Origin: Komagataella phaffii GS115
Lineage: Eukaryota > Ascomycota > Pichiomycetes > Pichiales > Pichiaceae
Direction: 5' to 3'
Assembly: GCF_000027005.1 (NCBI RefSeq)
Contig: NC_012966.1
Location: 434,001-498,000 of the forward strand
DNA: 64,000 nucleotides
Below, piece after piece: positions 45,910-56,507 of this stretch (position 1 is its first letter; every line of letters begins with the position of its first letter). Position numbers and translations under genes: made by a program. A model generated the notes under the pieces. It had not been told where the DNA came from, searched no databases, and worked only from the letters and a program-made list of their open reading frames with translations.

Positions 45910-46806
45910 CTAAGATGACTGACTGTCAAGAGAAGCCTTAGCACTTTCTAAAACGTTGGCTAATACCATAACAACTGTCATTGGTCCAACTCCTCCAGGG
46001 ACAGGAGTAATCAAACTAGCTTTAGGCTCGGTAGAGGCATAATCCACGTCGCCACACATTCTTTGTCCTGATTTCTTGGTAGCATCAGGAACATAATTGG
46101 TGCCAACATCTATAACAACAGCGCCTTCCTTGATGATGTCTCCTGTAATGAAATTAACTTGCCCGACGGCACTTATCAGTATGTCTGCATTCTTGCAGAA
46201 GAACTCCTTTTGTGCTTGAGTTGATCTAGAGTGTATGACAGTCACTGTACCCCCACGCTTCTCTAATAATTTTGATAAAGGCCCGCCAACAATGTCAGAT
46301 CGTCCGCAAACTACGACGTTTTTTCCTGAAATCTCGACTTTTTCATGATCCAGCAAGTATAGGATTCCCTTTGGGGTACAAGGAACGTATAGTGGCTTGT
46401 CGCTCTTTTTGAAGACGGATGCAAGGTTCAAGTTGGTAAAGCCGTCGATATCCTTGCTTTGAATGACCTTGTTTGTTATCAATGGTTCATCAAGGTGTTC
46501 TGGTAAGGGTAACTGGATCAAAATGCCATGAACACTGGGATCCTGGTTGAGGCGTTCTACTTCGGTAATCAATTCTTCTTGATTGATATCGGCCGGAAAT
46601 TTCAACAGTTCACCTCTGATTCCTACTTCTTCTGAAGATTTGAGCTTCATTCTAACGTAGACTGAACTGTCAGGACGATCTCCCACTTGAATGATGGTGA
46701 GCCTTGGTTCAAATCCAGGATTTTTCTGTTTTAGCTGTTTGATCTCATCCGCTATAGACAAACGGAGTTCCGAAGAAATTGATTTACCGTCAATTTTCAC
46801 TGCCAT
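45910..46806 (-). CDS. Methylene-THF dehydrogenase / methenyl-THF cyclohydrolase (stand-alone)
   Basis: Bifunctional FolD-type enzyme that interconverts 5,10-methylene-THF, 5,10-methenyl-THF and 10-formyl-THF. It is 298 residues, the size of the N-terminal third of Ade3/Mis1. Motifs: YVRMKLKSSEEVGI with the catalytic Tyr-x-x-x-Lys near residue 51, GILIQLPLPEHL, the NADP-binding GRSDIVGGPLSKLL, and the terminal PVPGGVGPMTVVMVLANVL. It then ends after SAKASLDSQSS, where Ade3 would run on into the linker and ligase domain. No targeting leader is seen, which suggests the cytosol. The gap to the ligase gene is 238 bases. Its own promoter is at most 119 bases, up to the TFB2 stop. Confidence 0.95.
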   Translation of the reverse strand: MAVKIDGKSISSELRLSIADEIKQLKQKNPGFEPRLTIIQVGDRPDSSVYVRMKLKSSEEVGIRGELLKFPADINQEELITEVERLNQDPSVHGILIQLPLPEHLDEPLITNKVIQSKDIDGFTNLNLASVFKKSDKPLYVPCTPKGILYLLDHEKVEISGKNVVVCGRSDIVGGPLSKLLEKRGGTVTVIHSRSTQAQKEFFCKNADILISAVGQVNFITGDIIKEGAVVIDVGTNYVPDATKKSGQRMCGDVDYASTEPKASLITPVPGGVGPMTVVMVLANVLESAKASLDSQSS

Positions 46807-46925
46807 TCTGTTCTGTCCCTTGTGTTATCTATTCTCTATGACGAGGTAATTGAAGGCTCACATGTAAAAAGGACCTATTTTTGTTTCGCGGAGCCAACCC
46901 AACAGGTGAGTAGGTGATTATGTCA

Positions 46926-48569
46926 TCAAGCTCTATGTCTTTTTAGCCTATTAGCATAATCATTCAGTTGGCCAATTCCTTCCTCAGTGACGAAGAATTT
47001 ACGTTTATCATCGTCCCGCCACAGCATCACACCAACTTCATCAGCGTAGTTAGCCAATTGCTCAAATTCTTGGGCATTGGCAAAATCTTTGAAAAGAAAA
47101 CCGGCAAAAGTTTGAAGTCGATCCATTTCCAACTGCCAAAGCTTGATCTGGTCTACTACAGTTGGAGGAATTACCTCTAACTTGACTTGCGACCCGATTT
47201 GTTGAGTTTCCGTGGCGTTCGAATCGAACTCTAACTTTTTAAGTAATTTTTCTTCTGCGAGTTTCTTCATTTGTGAATGGGCATGTGTTTCCAAATACTT
47301 TATTATTTGGTCAGCAGTTATTCCATTACGTAGAGCCTCTCTTACAGATTCTCTTGTGATCATTCCCGTAACCATATTTGCGAATCTTGTTCTCAAATGA
47401 ACAAACAGATTCAGGATAGCAATCTGTAGGGGAGAAGTGGTGTAACAGTATAGTTTGAAATTAGTTTCCAGCACTATAGATCCGTGGTCTTTTACCTCCG
47501 GTCCCCCTTCCAGCACTTGATTCATTGACATCGATGCAGTTTTGAATGTTGTTTTTTCTGATGTCAATGTCGTTGCCATTCGGGTTGGGTAGAAGTATCT
47601 ATTTTTCTCTGGATAATAAATTAATCCATAATCAACCAAATCCTCCAGCATTATCACTTGGGTGTCACTCAAGAGAGTAACAGGGTACTGTTTTCCTAGT
47701 TCCAGAGAACCCAGCATGAAGATAAAATTCAACACATCGACTGGATTCATCATTAATTTTTCACTCATCCGAAGATACTGTAGCAGAAGTTGCCATATCT
47801 GGGCATTGATATCTTGTAACAAAAACTGAAACCCGTCCTGCGTAATTTTCATGGATTTCAAATCCATATTATCTCCTTTGAAACGTTTAGGTGTGGCTAT
47901 AAACTCGTTCTCTTCGCCAATATCCATCAACCCACTATGCCTCAATAACGAGAGAACGCCGATTGAGGGCAATTCAGGCACCTCTGAGCCTACCATGAAA
48001 TGTAAGATATTTTCCCACTTCATTAAAGAGTACCGATCCAGGAACTCCTCCGAAACTTCCTCCACATCTGTCATCTCGATATCATTATTGAGATCATTAC
48101 TCATTTGGGATCCTGTGAGAGCATTACGAAAATTCTTACGAAACATTGGGTTCAATTGAAGTACAACAACGTTTGTCAACTGCCCTGTATTAGGATTAGT
48201 CCACTGTTTTCTGACATCCTTGATCAGGTTTAGCTGTTTCAACCTTTTCAGACATTCGTTTTGGTACATCTTATTCTTTCCGATTGCTCCTGGAAAATTA
48301 GTGACTGCGGACGACGAAGACGACTTTGTAGAGGACGAAACCAAGTGCGTCATGTTATCTGGACGTATCCATCTTGTCAAGTCAATGTAAGAAACAGAAT
48401 GCTCATTGAATAGAAGACTCATGACGTAGAATTTAGCTAGTGAGGGCAATAATCTGAAAATAGCTAAACATGTGATTGAAGATTGGTACAATTTGTTGTG
48501 CACAGATTCAGGAAGGTTCTCCAAATAGTCGTTAACAGTGGTCTTCAACAGGTTGGAAGAATCACTCAT
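46926..48569 (-). CDS. TFB2: TFB2, p52 subunit of TFIIH
   Basis: Core TFIIH subunit that anchors Ssl2 and stimulates its ATPase, for Pol II initiation and nucleotide excision repair. The ATG at 48569 gives 547 residues (S. cerevisiae Tfb2 513); the frame extends only by a TTG-started leader. The Tfb2 domain begins at [31 protein letters not shown], with FVMSLLF-like YVMSLLF and WQLLLQYL, and the conserved [23 protein letters not shown]. The last ~65 residues form the Tfb2 C-terminal domain that pairs with Tfb5 ([15 protein letters not shown] ... [15 protein letters not shown]). Divergent from RET1. Confidence 0.94.
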   Translation of the reverse strand: MSDSSNLLKTTVNDYLENLPESVHNKLYQSSITCLAIFRLLPSLAKFYVMSLLFNEHSVSYIDLTRWIRPDNMTHLVSSSTKSSSSSAVTNFPGAIGKNKMYQNECLKRLKQLNLIKDVRKQWTNPNTGQLTNVVVLQLNPMFRKNFRNALTGSQMSNDLNNDIEMTDVEEVSEEFLDRYSLMKWENILHFMVGSEVPELPSIGVLSLLRHSGLMDIGEENEFIATPKRFKGDNMDLKSMKITQDGFQFLLQDINAQIWQLLLQYLRMSEKLMMNPVDVLNFIFMLGSLELGKQYPVTLLSDTQVIMLEDLVDYGLIYYPEKNRYFYPTRMATTLTSEKTTFKTASMSMNQVLEGGPEVKDHGSIVLETNFKLYCYTTSPLQIAILNLFVHLRTRFANMVTGMITRESVREALRNGITADQIIKYLETHAHSQMKKLAEEKLLKKLEFDSNATETQQIGSQVKLEVIPPTVVDQIKLWQLEMDRLQTFAGFLFKDFANAQEFEQLANYADEVGVMLWRDDDKRKFFVTEEGIGQLNDYANRLKRHRA

Positions 48570-48790
48570 GTTCCTGTCCCTGAAATGTGCCAAAAGATCT
48601 CTATCTCTAGGATCAGATTTTTTGTAGAGACATCTGAGTATCGAAGCTTATGTAAACATTTTCCAAGAAAATTTGTAAGCTGTTTGTAGTTAGCATTTTT
48701 TTTTTTCTGAAACTTTTGATTTGATTTCTCTCCAAGTGCTTTTAGTTATCAGCACAGAAAGGGGTGGTTTTTTGGAAACAAAAGTAAGCA

Positions 48791-51700
48791 ATGCCGCCTC
48801 GGAAGAAACCCTTGAATAAGCCAGTTAAAACGGAAGAAGCTGATGACGCTTTTGGTGAACTTTTGAAACCTATTTACAAAGGAAAAGCCCTAGCTGATCC
48901 AATAAACACGGCAGAAGATAAGTGGAACCTTTTACCAGCTTTCCTTCAAGTTAAAGGACTGGTTAAACAGCATCTAGACTCTTTCAACTACTTTGTGGAT
49001 AAAGATTTGAAAAAGATTATCAAAGCTAACGAAAAGGTGCTCAGTGATGTGGATCCGGAGTTCTATCTGAAATACTTGGACATCAGGGTTGGATATAAGT
49101 CTACAGAAGACTTACAGAAAGTCAAGCGGAACATGATTCCGCCCCACCAATGTAGATTGAGTGATACCACCTATAGTGCTCCAATCTACGTGGATGTTGA
49201 GTATACCCGGGGGAGAAAAATTATTATGCATAGAGATCTTGAAATTGGTAAAATGCCTATTATGTTGCGCTCCAACAAATGTATATTGGAAAGCAAGGAT
49301 GAATCTCAAATGGCTTCGTTGTGTGAATGTCCATTAGACCCTGGTGGATATTTTATTGTGAATGGTACCGAGAAGGTAATTTTGGTGCAGGAGCAGTTAA
49401 GTAAAAACAGAATCATTGTAGAAGCTGATGATAAGAAACAAATCGTGCAAGCTTCAGTGACTTCTTCGACACATGAAAGAAAATCTAAAACATACGTTGT
49501 TACCAAAAATAACAAGATTTATCTCAAACACAATTCCATCTCCGAGGAAGTTCCTATTGTGCTAGTGCTGAAAGCTGCTGGAATCGTGTCTGATTTGGAA
49601 ATCATGCAACTAGTTTGTGGCGATGATTCAACGTATCAGGACCTTTTCACTATCAATTTCGAAGAAGCTGCAAAACTCGATATTCATACTCAAAGGGATG
49701 CTCTAGAGTATATTGGTAAACGAGTTAAGACCATGAGAAGACTAGGTGCTCCAAAATTATCTATCTATCAAGAAGGTGTCGAAGCGATTGCAAATACCAT
49801 TGTTGCACATATCTCTGTCGAAGATCTTAACTTCAGAGAAAAGGCTATATACCTTGCCATCATGACTAGAAGAGTGGTTATGGCGATGCATAACCCCACA
49901 ATGATAGACGATAGGGACTACGTGGGTAACAAAAGATTAGAGTTGGCCGGTCAGTTAATGTCGCTTCTATTCGAAGATTTGTTTAAGAAATTCAACTCAG
50001 ATTTCAAGGCCAATATTGACAAAATTCTCAAGAAACCTAACAGAGCCTCAGAATTTGATGCTTTACTAAGTATCAATGTTCACTCCAACAACATTACCAC
50101 AGGTATTAATCGTGCCATTTCAACAGGAAACTGGTCACTAAAACGTTTCAAGATGGAACGGGCAGGTGTCACTCATGTATTATCTAGGCTGTCCTATATC
50201 AGTGCTTTGGGTATGATGACTCGTATCTCATCCCAATTTGAGAAATCTAGAAAAGTTTCGGGTCCAAGAGCTTTGCAGCCTTCCCAATTTGGTATGCTTT
50301 GTACTTCTGATACTCCGGAAGGTGAAGCTTGTGGTTTAGTTAAGAATTTGGCCTTAATGACCCACATTACCACTGATGACGAGGAGGAGCCAGTTAGAAA
50401 AATTTGCTATCTGTTAGGAGCTGAAGACATTAAGATTGTGGATTCCAGTGTAATTAGTTCTCGAAGCAACTTTGGTGTCTACTTGAACGGTACTATGATA
50501 GGGGTCATCCGATATCCAACTGTGTTTGTTACCAAATTCAGGAAGTTGAGGCGGTCAGGAAAAGTTTCCGCTTTCATATCCATCTACATTAACTCGCATC
50601 ATAAAGCTGTTCATCTTGCAGCTGATGGAGGTCGTATTTGTCGTCCTTTGATCATCGTAGAGAATGGAGTTTCCAAAGTTGAGGCACATCATTTACAAAA
50701 ACTGAAAGATGGAGAATGGCAGTTTGATTCTTTTTTAACGAATGGTCTAGTGGAATACCTTGATGTCAACGAGGAAAATGACTCCTTGATTGCTCTGTAT
50801 GAAAAGGATATCAAAAATTACACCACCCACTTGGAGATTGAACCTTTCACAGTTCTTGGTGCAGTAGCTGGTTTAATTCCTTACCCTCACCATAATCAAT
50901 CTCCAAGAAATACATATCAATGTGCGATGGGTAAGCAGGCTATTGGAGCTATTGGTTATAACCAATTCAACAGAATAGATACTCTGTTGTATCTTATGGT
51001 ATATCCCCAACAACCAATGGTTAAAACAAAGACCATTGAATTAATCGGCTACGACAAACTGCCTGCTGGACAAAATGCTACTGTTGCAGTGATGTCGTAT
51101 TCAGGATATGATATTGAGGATGCCTTGGTCTTGAACAAAGCCAGTATTGATAGAGGTTTCGGAAGATGTCAAGTTTTCCGTAAGAATACTACATTGCTGA
51201 AGCGATATCCAAACCATACAAAGGATATTCTGGGTGGTATGTCCGTCAATGATCAAGGAGAGCCCATTTTTCAACACCGTTCATTAGGACCTGACGGTTT
51301 AGGAGAAGTTGGTTTGCCATTAGAAAGTGGGCAGGTTTACGTGAACAAATTTGTCCCTATAAATTCAGAAGAATCCATCATTGGCCAAACTCCAGATGAT
51401 TCTCAGAGAAAGGAACAACACAGAGAGACGCCAATGGTTTATCGTGGACCTGAACCAAGTTATATTGACCAAATGATGATGTCACTTGGAGAGAATGATC
51501 AGGTTCTCGTTAAGGCTTTACTTAGACAGACTCGCCGACCCGAATTAGGTGACAAGTTTTCTTCCAGACATGGACAGAAAGGTGTTTGTGGTATCATTGT
51601 ACAGCAAGAAGATTTGCCATTCAATGATGATGGAATATCTCCCGATATCATTATGAATCCTCACGGTTTCCCTTCTCGTATGACTGTGGGTAAAATGATT

Positions 51701-52267
51701 GAACTTATAAGTGGAAAAGCCGGTGTTTTAGACGGATCTTTACAATATGGTACTTGTTTCGGGGGGTCTGATTTGAAGGAGATGTCTCAAATATTGATTG
51801 ATAAAGGATTCAGTTACAGCGGAAAAGACCAACTTTATTCTGGTATTACTGGCGAGTGTCTGCAAGCTTACATTTTCTTTGGTCCCATTTACTATCAGAA
51901 ACTGAAGCATATGGTTTTGGATAAGATGCATGCTAGGTCGAGAGGTCCTCGGGCTGTATTAACCCGTCAACCAACTGAAGGTAGGTCAAGAGATGGTGGT
52001 CTTAGATTAGGTGAAATGGAGAGAGACTGTGTGGTTGCTTATGGGGCTTCCCAGCTGTTACTAGAGAGACTAATGATCAGCTCCGATGCTTTTGAAGTAG
52101 ATGTCTGCAATACTTGTGGTTTGATGGGGTACAATGGCTGGTGCCCAACTTGTAAATCCAGTGAATTTATCATCAAAATGACAATTCCTTACGCTGCTAA
52201 ATTGTTGTTCCAGGAATTAGTAAGTATGAACATAGCTCCACGTTTAGAACTTGGGGATGTCTTTTGA
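48791..52267 (+). CDS. RET1: RET1 (RPC128), second-largest subunit of RNA polymerase III
   Basis: Catalytic beta-like subunit of the polymerase that transcribes tRNA and 5S genes. It is 1158 residues (S. cerevisiae 1149) and highly conserved throughout. Visible beta-subunit blocks: [19 protein letters not shown] [78 protein letters not shown] and the switch/clamp segment [22 protein letters not shown]. The C-terminal zinc finger [18 protein letters not shown] is intact. The N-terminus ([15 protein letters not shown]...) is specific to the Pol III form. Several CTG codons fall at conserved Leu positions, arguing for the standard genetic code. Confidence 0.98.
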   Translation: MPPRKKPLNKPVKTEEADDAFGELLKPIYKGKALADPINTAEDKWNLLPAFLQVKGLVKQHLDSFNYFVDKDLKKIIKANEKVLSDVDPEFYLKYLDIRVGYKSTEDLQKVKRNMIPPHQCRLSDTTYSAPIYVDVEYTRGRKIIMHRDLEIGKMPIMLRSNKCILESKDESQMASLCECPLDPGGYFIVNGTEKVILVQEQLSKNRIIVEADDKKQIVQASVTSSTHERKSKTYVVTKNNKIYLKHNSISEEVPIVLVLKAAGIVSDLEIMQLVCGDDSTYQDLFTINFEEAAKLDIHTQRDALEYIGKRVKTMRRLGAPKLSIYQEGVEAIANTIVAHISVEDLNFREKAIYLAIMTRRVVMAMHNPTMIDDRDYVGNKRLELAGQLMSLLFEDLFKKFNSDFKANIDKILKKPNRASEFDALLSINVHSNNITTGINRAISTGNWSLKRFKMERAGVTHVLSRLSYISALGMMTRISSQFEKSRKVSGPRALQPSQFGMLCTSDTPEGEACGLVKNLALMTHITTDDEEEPVRKICYLLGAEDIKIVDSSVISSRSNFGVYLNGTMIGVIRYPTVFVTKFRKLRRSGKVSAFISIYINSHHKAVHLAADGGRICRPLIIVENGVSKVEAHHLQKLKDGEWQFDSFLTNGLVEYLDVNEENDSLIALYEKDIKNYTTHLEIEPFTVLGAVAGLIPYPHHNQSPRNTYQCAMGKQAIGAIGYNQFNRIDTLLYLMVYPQQPMVKTKTIELIGYDKLPAGQNATVAVMSYSGYDIEDALVLNKASIDRGFGRCQVFRKNTTLLKRYPNHTKDILGGMSVNDQGEPIFQHRSLGPDGLGEVGLPLESGQVYVNKFVPINSEESIIGQTPDDSQRKEQHRETPMVYRGPEPSYIDQMMMSLGENDQVLVKALLRQTRRPELGDKFSSRHGQKGVCGIIVQQEDLPFNDDGISPDIIMNPHGFPSRMTVGKMIELISGKAGVLDGSLQYGTCFGGSDLKEMSQILIDKGFSYSGKDQLYSGITGECLQAYIFFGPIYYQKLKHMVLDKMHARSRGPRAVLTRQPTEGRSRDGGLRLGEMERDCVVAYGASQLLLERLMISSDAFEVDVCNTCGLMGYNGWCPTCKSSEFIIKMTIPYAAKLLFQELVSMNIAPRLELGDVF

Positions 52268-52363
52268 CGACGGGTACTATTAGGTGAAATAGATTCTACC
52301 AGTTAGCGATTTAAGAATAAAAGCATTTAATTATAGATCAATATCATACAAAAAATAATTTGC

Positions 52364-54484
52364 TTACCATAACTCCAATTCTTCGAACAGATCAACTCTT
52401 CCCTTGCATTTGTTTAGGTTATGTGCTACTAACTCTCTGATTTCGTCAACCATCTTGGTAGGCCCACAAGTGACAATACCAACAGAGCAGTCCTCCGCTT
52501 CAGTAAATTCGTCAACAATTATTGATTTCAAGTCAGGCCTTCCAAAACTAAAGTGCACAAAATCTTTGATGTTATCAACGGAGACATTATCAATTTCCAA
52601 GAGTGAAAAACTATCAGATACCGACTCTTTTTCCTTATTTACAGTATCCTTAAAATCGTCTTCAGAGACGTACATTGGAATAGGAGTTTCTCTCGTTAAA
52701 TAAATCTGCACCTCCAGAGCCTTATTTTGTGGACATTTTTCCTTCAACAGAACAAGCTCAGGTAAGAACGATTTGATAGTGTGAAAGCTCTGGGAAATCC
52801 AAACTAGCTTGACTTTTTGACTAGCTATTGTGGGATTTTTGTCAGTAACCAACTTGAAAGCATGATCAAACGGTCCTGGTATACCGTTACCCCCAGCCAC
52901 CAGAAGGGCCCTATCATATTTGTGAAGGGGAGAAGAATGCCCATAAGGACCCTCAACACCAACCCTCATTGTTATCTGTCCGTTGGCGGTCTTGACAGCT
53001 TGCTCGTAGATTTTCTTAGTTATACCCTTCTTAACTTTAATGTAGACAACAATCTTGTCATCATAGATAACTGGTGTGAAGGGGTGGGATTGGAAGAATC
53101 TTAGCTTATCACCAAAATACAGGAATATATGGTTAGCTGGGTTAGACTTCCACCTAGATGGCTTTGGGAAACTTACCTTCATAGTTTCCTCCCCAACAAC
53201 CTGTATCGTTGCCTTTGGAAATCCATAATAAGCAATCCTTACTAATCTTATAAGTCTGTCAAATGCCCAGATGGCAATTGAAGCATACACCCATTGCATC
53301 CATCCCAGTTCAATGCAGTGGTACCATATGCCCACAACAAACAAACAACCAAGTATTATATGTGCATAGAGGAAAAACTCGTACATTGTGTTCCTAACAC
53401 AGTGGAAGGAGAACAGAACCATCAAACTGCACACAATGGTAGCAACGACACCCCACTTCCAATATGTGTCTGCAAACATTTCTGGAAGATAGTCTCTTTC
53501 CAACCAAGTCCATGCAGCAGAATGCATGATGGCATTAAATACCATTATTCTGGCAATCCATTTATGATAAACAATAAAACTGGAAAAGTTGAGACCAGTG
53601 CAGAAGGAGAGAATGTTGTTTCGACCTCCAAACAGGAACAAAAGAGGTAGTTGAACAAATGCTATAATACCTGTTCTGTCAGCAAAATATCTGATTCTAG
53701 CTTCAGTCTTATTGAGGAAAATCACGTCATGTGCAACATTGTAGTGAACACTCATCATGACAATGTAGGCGACAAGATAACCTCCAATGATAAAAAAATC
53801 AAGTCGGGTGGGTAACAATGTAGTGAAGACCTTCCAGAAACCTGCTGCTTCTGTATGTTTCCTTCCAACTAGTGCCGGAAGCGATATATATCTTCTAAAA
53901 GCATTGATCACTCTGTTTCCCTTAAACTTAGTAATTAATCCAAATTTTTTCATCAAGTTAACCAACACAAACATAAGCAGTATTCCAACAACGTAAACAT
54001 GGAGCACGATAGCCACTGTATCTTGAGAAAAGTCAAAGTTCCAGTAAAACTGAACATATGACTTGTAGTAAAGATCAACAAATGTCAGATTGAGCTGGAC
54101 AGGGTTGTGCAAAATGTCTGCAGTGGCATTGAACGAATCCGCTTGAATAAGGTACTGAGATCCATTCTTGGCTTGATCTTCAAAGTAATCTTGAGTCAAG
54201 TTGGAAAGTGAACCGTACTTTGAACAACTTTCCTGCAAAGCATGGAAGCCTCTTTCAGCATAGCTACCGTCGTCAAACTGATTCAAACATATTGCAATAG
54301 TTTGGAAAGCTGGTTCATAATGACAATTTATCTCCCAGTATGTGTCCTTTGTAATAGGAGTGTAATCAAACAAGAAGCTAAAATAACTACAGCTGTATAG
54401 AGCCATTGCACCAGGGTCACTATATTTAGCTTGCGCTATGGTGAAGAGCAGTGAAGCCAATAGCACAGGAATAAATTGTAGCAT
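52364..54484 (-). CDS. FRE-type ferric/cupric reductase
   Basis: Plasma-membrane metalloreductase that reduces Fe3+ or Cu2+ before uptake. The ATG at 54484 gives 706 residues, with a signal peptide (LQFIPVLLASLLFTIAQA) and an extracellular N-terminal region of about 140 residues with several Cys and N-glycosylation sites. The ferric-reductase membrane domain carries the paired haem histidines (HKWIARIMVFNAIMHSAAW; HCVRNTMYEFFLYAHIIL). The FAD-binding site is in FFQSHPFTPVIYDDK, the NADPH-binding motif in LLVAGGNGIPGPFDHA, and the late CGPTKMVDEIREL. It resembles the S. cerevisiae FRE2-FRE6 group more than FRE1, but the exact orthologue cannot be decided here. An iron-type GATA site lies far upstream (55429). 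Confidence 0.93.
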   Translation of the reverse strand: MLQFIPVLLASLLFTIAQAKYSDPGAMALYSCSYFSFLFDYTPITKDTYWEINCHYEPAFQTIAICLNQFDDGSYAERGFHALQESCSKYGSLSNLTQDYFEDQAKNGSQYLIQADSFNATADILHNPVQLNLTFVDLYYKSYVQFYWNFDFSQDTVAIVLHVYVVGILLMFVLVNLMKKFGLITKFKGNRVINAFRRYISLPALVGRKHTEAAGFWKVFTTLLPTRLDFFIIGGYLVAYIVMMSVHYNVAHDVIFLNKTEARIRYFADRTGIIAFVQLPLLFLFGGRNNILSFCTGLNFSSFIVYHKWIARIMVFNAIMHSAAWTWLERDYLPEMFADTYWKWGVVATIVCSLMVLFSFHCVRNTMYEFFLYAHIILGCLFVVGIWYHCIELGWMQWVYASIAIWAFDRLIRLVRIAYYGFPKATIQVVGEETMKVSFPKPSRWKSNPANHIFLYFGDKLRFFQSHPFTPVIYDDKIVVYIKVKKGITKKIYEQAVKTANGQITMRVGVEGPYGHSSPLHKYDRALLVAGGNGIPGPFDHAFKLVTDKNPTIASQKVKLVWISQSFHTIKSFLPELVLLKEKCPQNKALEVQIYLTRETPIPMYVSEDDFKDTVNKEKESVSDSFSLLEIDNVSVDNIKDFVHFSFGRPDLKSIIVDEFTEAEDCSVGIVTCGPTKMVDEIRELVAHNLNKCKGRVDLFEELELW

Positions 54485-54775
54485 TTTGAACACGGCCTTT
54501 CCAAGTGTATAAGGTTTTGCCTTGCCTTAAATAGAATTTCTTGAAAAGACGTAAGAAATTAATTGAATAGTAGTAATTGGCTGAATTTGTCTGAACATGA
54601 GAAATAATTTCAATGTTATGCAGGAGCTGCATAGTAGACTAACTTTCCGACCTGGGAATCATGAAAAGCCGACCCACATCAACGATAGCTGTTTTCCGTG
54701 TTTGACATCTGGCTATGAACTATCTTGATGCTGCGACTTATGGGAGTTATTTCAATTTGCTTTTTGAAACATGCC

Positions 54776-55009
54776 AGGGGGACAGTCCGTTTCAAGATCT
54801 AAGTATCAAATCAACCCGTTTTGTGGAAAGCGTTGGTCATTGAAGAGTGTATTGACTTCCACCTTCAGACAGGTTTGAAGATTGCATAATTCTTACCCCT
54901 GTATAATCTGGACTCAAAAGCTTATTTCGACATCCCCTTACTCTGCGATTCAAAAAGGAAAAAAGTGAGCATATTTTGTTTTCACAACTTGATATCTCAA
55001 ACGTAGGGG
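54776..55009. promoter_or_regulatory. Cluster of four CCCCT/AGGGG (STRE-like) motifs
   Basis: AGGGG at 54776-54780 and 55005-55009, and CCCCT at 54896-54900 and 54934-54938. Four copies in 234 bases, 290-525 bases upstream of the FRE ATG. This is the Msn2/Msn4 stress-response core in S. cerevisiae. The motif is short, so chance copies are possible. Confidence 0.35.
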
Positions 55010-55428
55010 AATAATTGAGAGTGGAAAGTTCTGTTTACAGACTTTGGCTATTGCTGGGACAAGTACAAGAAACGAAAACTTTTCTCGTGCAAAAATAATT
55101 CCGAGTGGTTAAAATGCTGGACTACTTTATTGGATATAATAAAATTGATATTTTTTTGGTGCATTGAATAATGCAGGAGGCTGCACAAAAAATCTGCCGT
55201 CCAAGCTTAAGTGTGAACCTATGTAAGTGATCAACGAAACCCCACTATCCAAGAGCTATTGCAGCGGAACTAGCATCCCCGTTTTGGATCTCATGGGATT
55301 AGGAAGATGTTTCAAAAAGAAAGTAACAAGATTCCAAGCACAGAAACAAGAAACAGCCGTAAACAAAATAAGCTTTCAGTCGCAATAAAATGCTAAATCT
55401 CGATGGACGGATAACAGAGGTGGATTTT

Positions 55429-55437
55429 TTATCAGAT
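55429..55437. promoter_or_regulatory. GATA-type (Fep1-like) site in the FRE upstream region
   Basis: TTATCAGAT is the exact complement of ATCTGATAA, which fits the ATCWGATAA consensus of fungal iron-repressor GATA factors (URBS1, SreA, Fep1, Sfu1). It lies about 945 bases before the FRE ATG and about 1.07 kb before the SAP1-type ATG. Direct neighbour is the palindrome GATTGATCAATC. One copy is weak evidence for control. Confidence 0.4.
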
Positions 55438-56507
55438 TGATCAATCAAAAAACGATAATATCAGTTACCATAGCGCTAATTTCAAAAGCTTGATTTATAG
55501 CTGGTGCCTCAGTTTCACCAGGATTTTCCGTAATTACGCACAGATCAAGGGGGGCATGAGCAGAATCCGTGGGTCAGGACACTCGGCAACGGAAATAACG
55601 ACAATCTATATCTACAACCTGCCTGCGTACGGATATAATTGTGCCGGCTTTGAAGATCAAGACACTCTCTTAACATTATCTTGATGATCTATTGGATTCA
55701 GGAACTCAAGGTGACTTAGCTGGAATGTTTCAAGTGTCAGATTTCATCACATGACTAGCTGTATTCACCTCGCTCCTAAATCCGAAACCCTAGATCTATA
55801 CGCAATTGGAGGGTGACGGCTTCTCCAATTTTACCTCGTTTGCTGCATCACGACCGGTAAATAACAAGCGTATGATTGGCTATTATTTTCTTGCTCTTCT
55901 ATTGTTCTTTTTTTTCTCATTTTCTTGCCCACCTCCACCTAGACCTCAGATCCCAGTTCATCTTAGATTTTCTCACGGCTACTGGATAGGAAATTTCGCG
56001 CCTTGAGATTTCGTATAAAGTCAAACTATCACGAAAAAATTTTCTTCTCTTTGAAAGTTGCCTCCGGATAATTTGGCAGCTAGTTGAGTTAAAAGGATGT
56101 GTTCCATTGCCATTCGTCTGTTAGGTGTCGCCTCTTAATTGAGGGATGCTGTTTGAAGTCTGGTGGAGCCTCTAATGTGACCTAGTTGTTGATAAAGTCC
56201 GGACAGATCAATCTGGCTTCAAAGTATACGTTATTCTCTACTCACGATAGCGTATCCCGTAAAGTCTGTACATTCCCGTAACATGTAACCCATATAGTCT
56301 AGTAATCACTCTAGAGCTACTTTCTGTCGCCCTTCTCTTTTTCATGTCACTTGACCTCTGCGCCAAGTTTCATTTGTGTGGTCAGATGAAAACTCTGCCT
56401 CTCTACATCAGCGATCGCTATGACCTCCCCACAGACATTCCCTTTCTAAGTGTATTTTGGGATACCTTCTAACTAACTCTTCACTGCCACTCGCTCATGA
56501 GACTGTT

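Larger units (their letters stand above)
54485..56507. other. 2-kb non-coding region between the divergent FRE and SAP1-type genes
   Basis: No convincing gene is seen. The open frames in it are short (66 codons or fewer), TTG-started or low in similarity, and no tRNA-type A/B box was found. It likely holds both promoters. Visible items: an inverted-repeat motif TGCAG-N3/4-CTGCA twice (54619-54631 and 55172-55185), four CCCCT/AGGGG motifs (54776-55009), a GATA-type site (55429), a 12-base palindrome GATTGATCAATC (55435-55446) and a C-rich tract (55929-55940). It is by far the longest gap in the window. Confidence 0.6.

Noticed and set aside
55490..56006. Two short open frames (64 and 66 codons) in the FRE-SAP1 gap
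   Set aside because: The first starts with TTG. The second has no supporting homology, context or codon bias. No evidence for genes.
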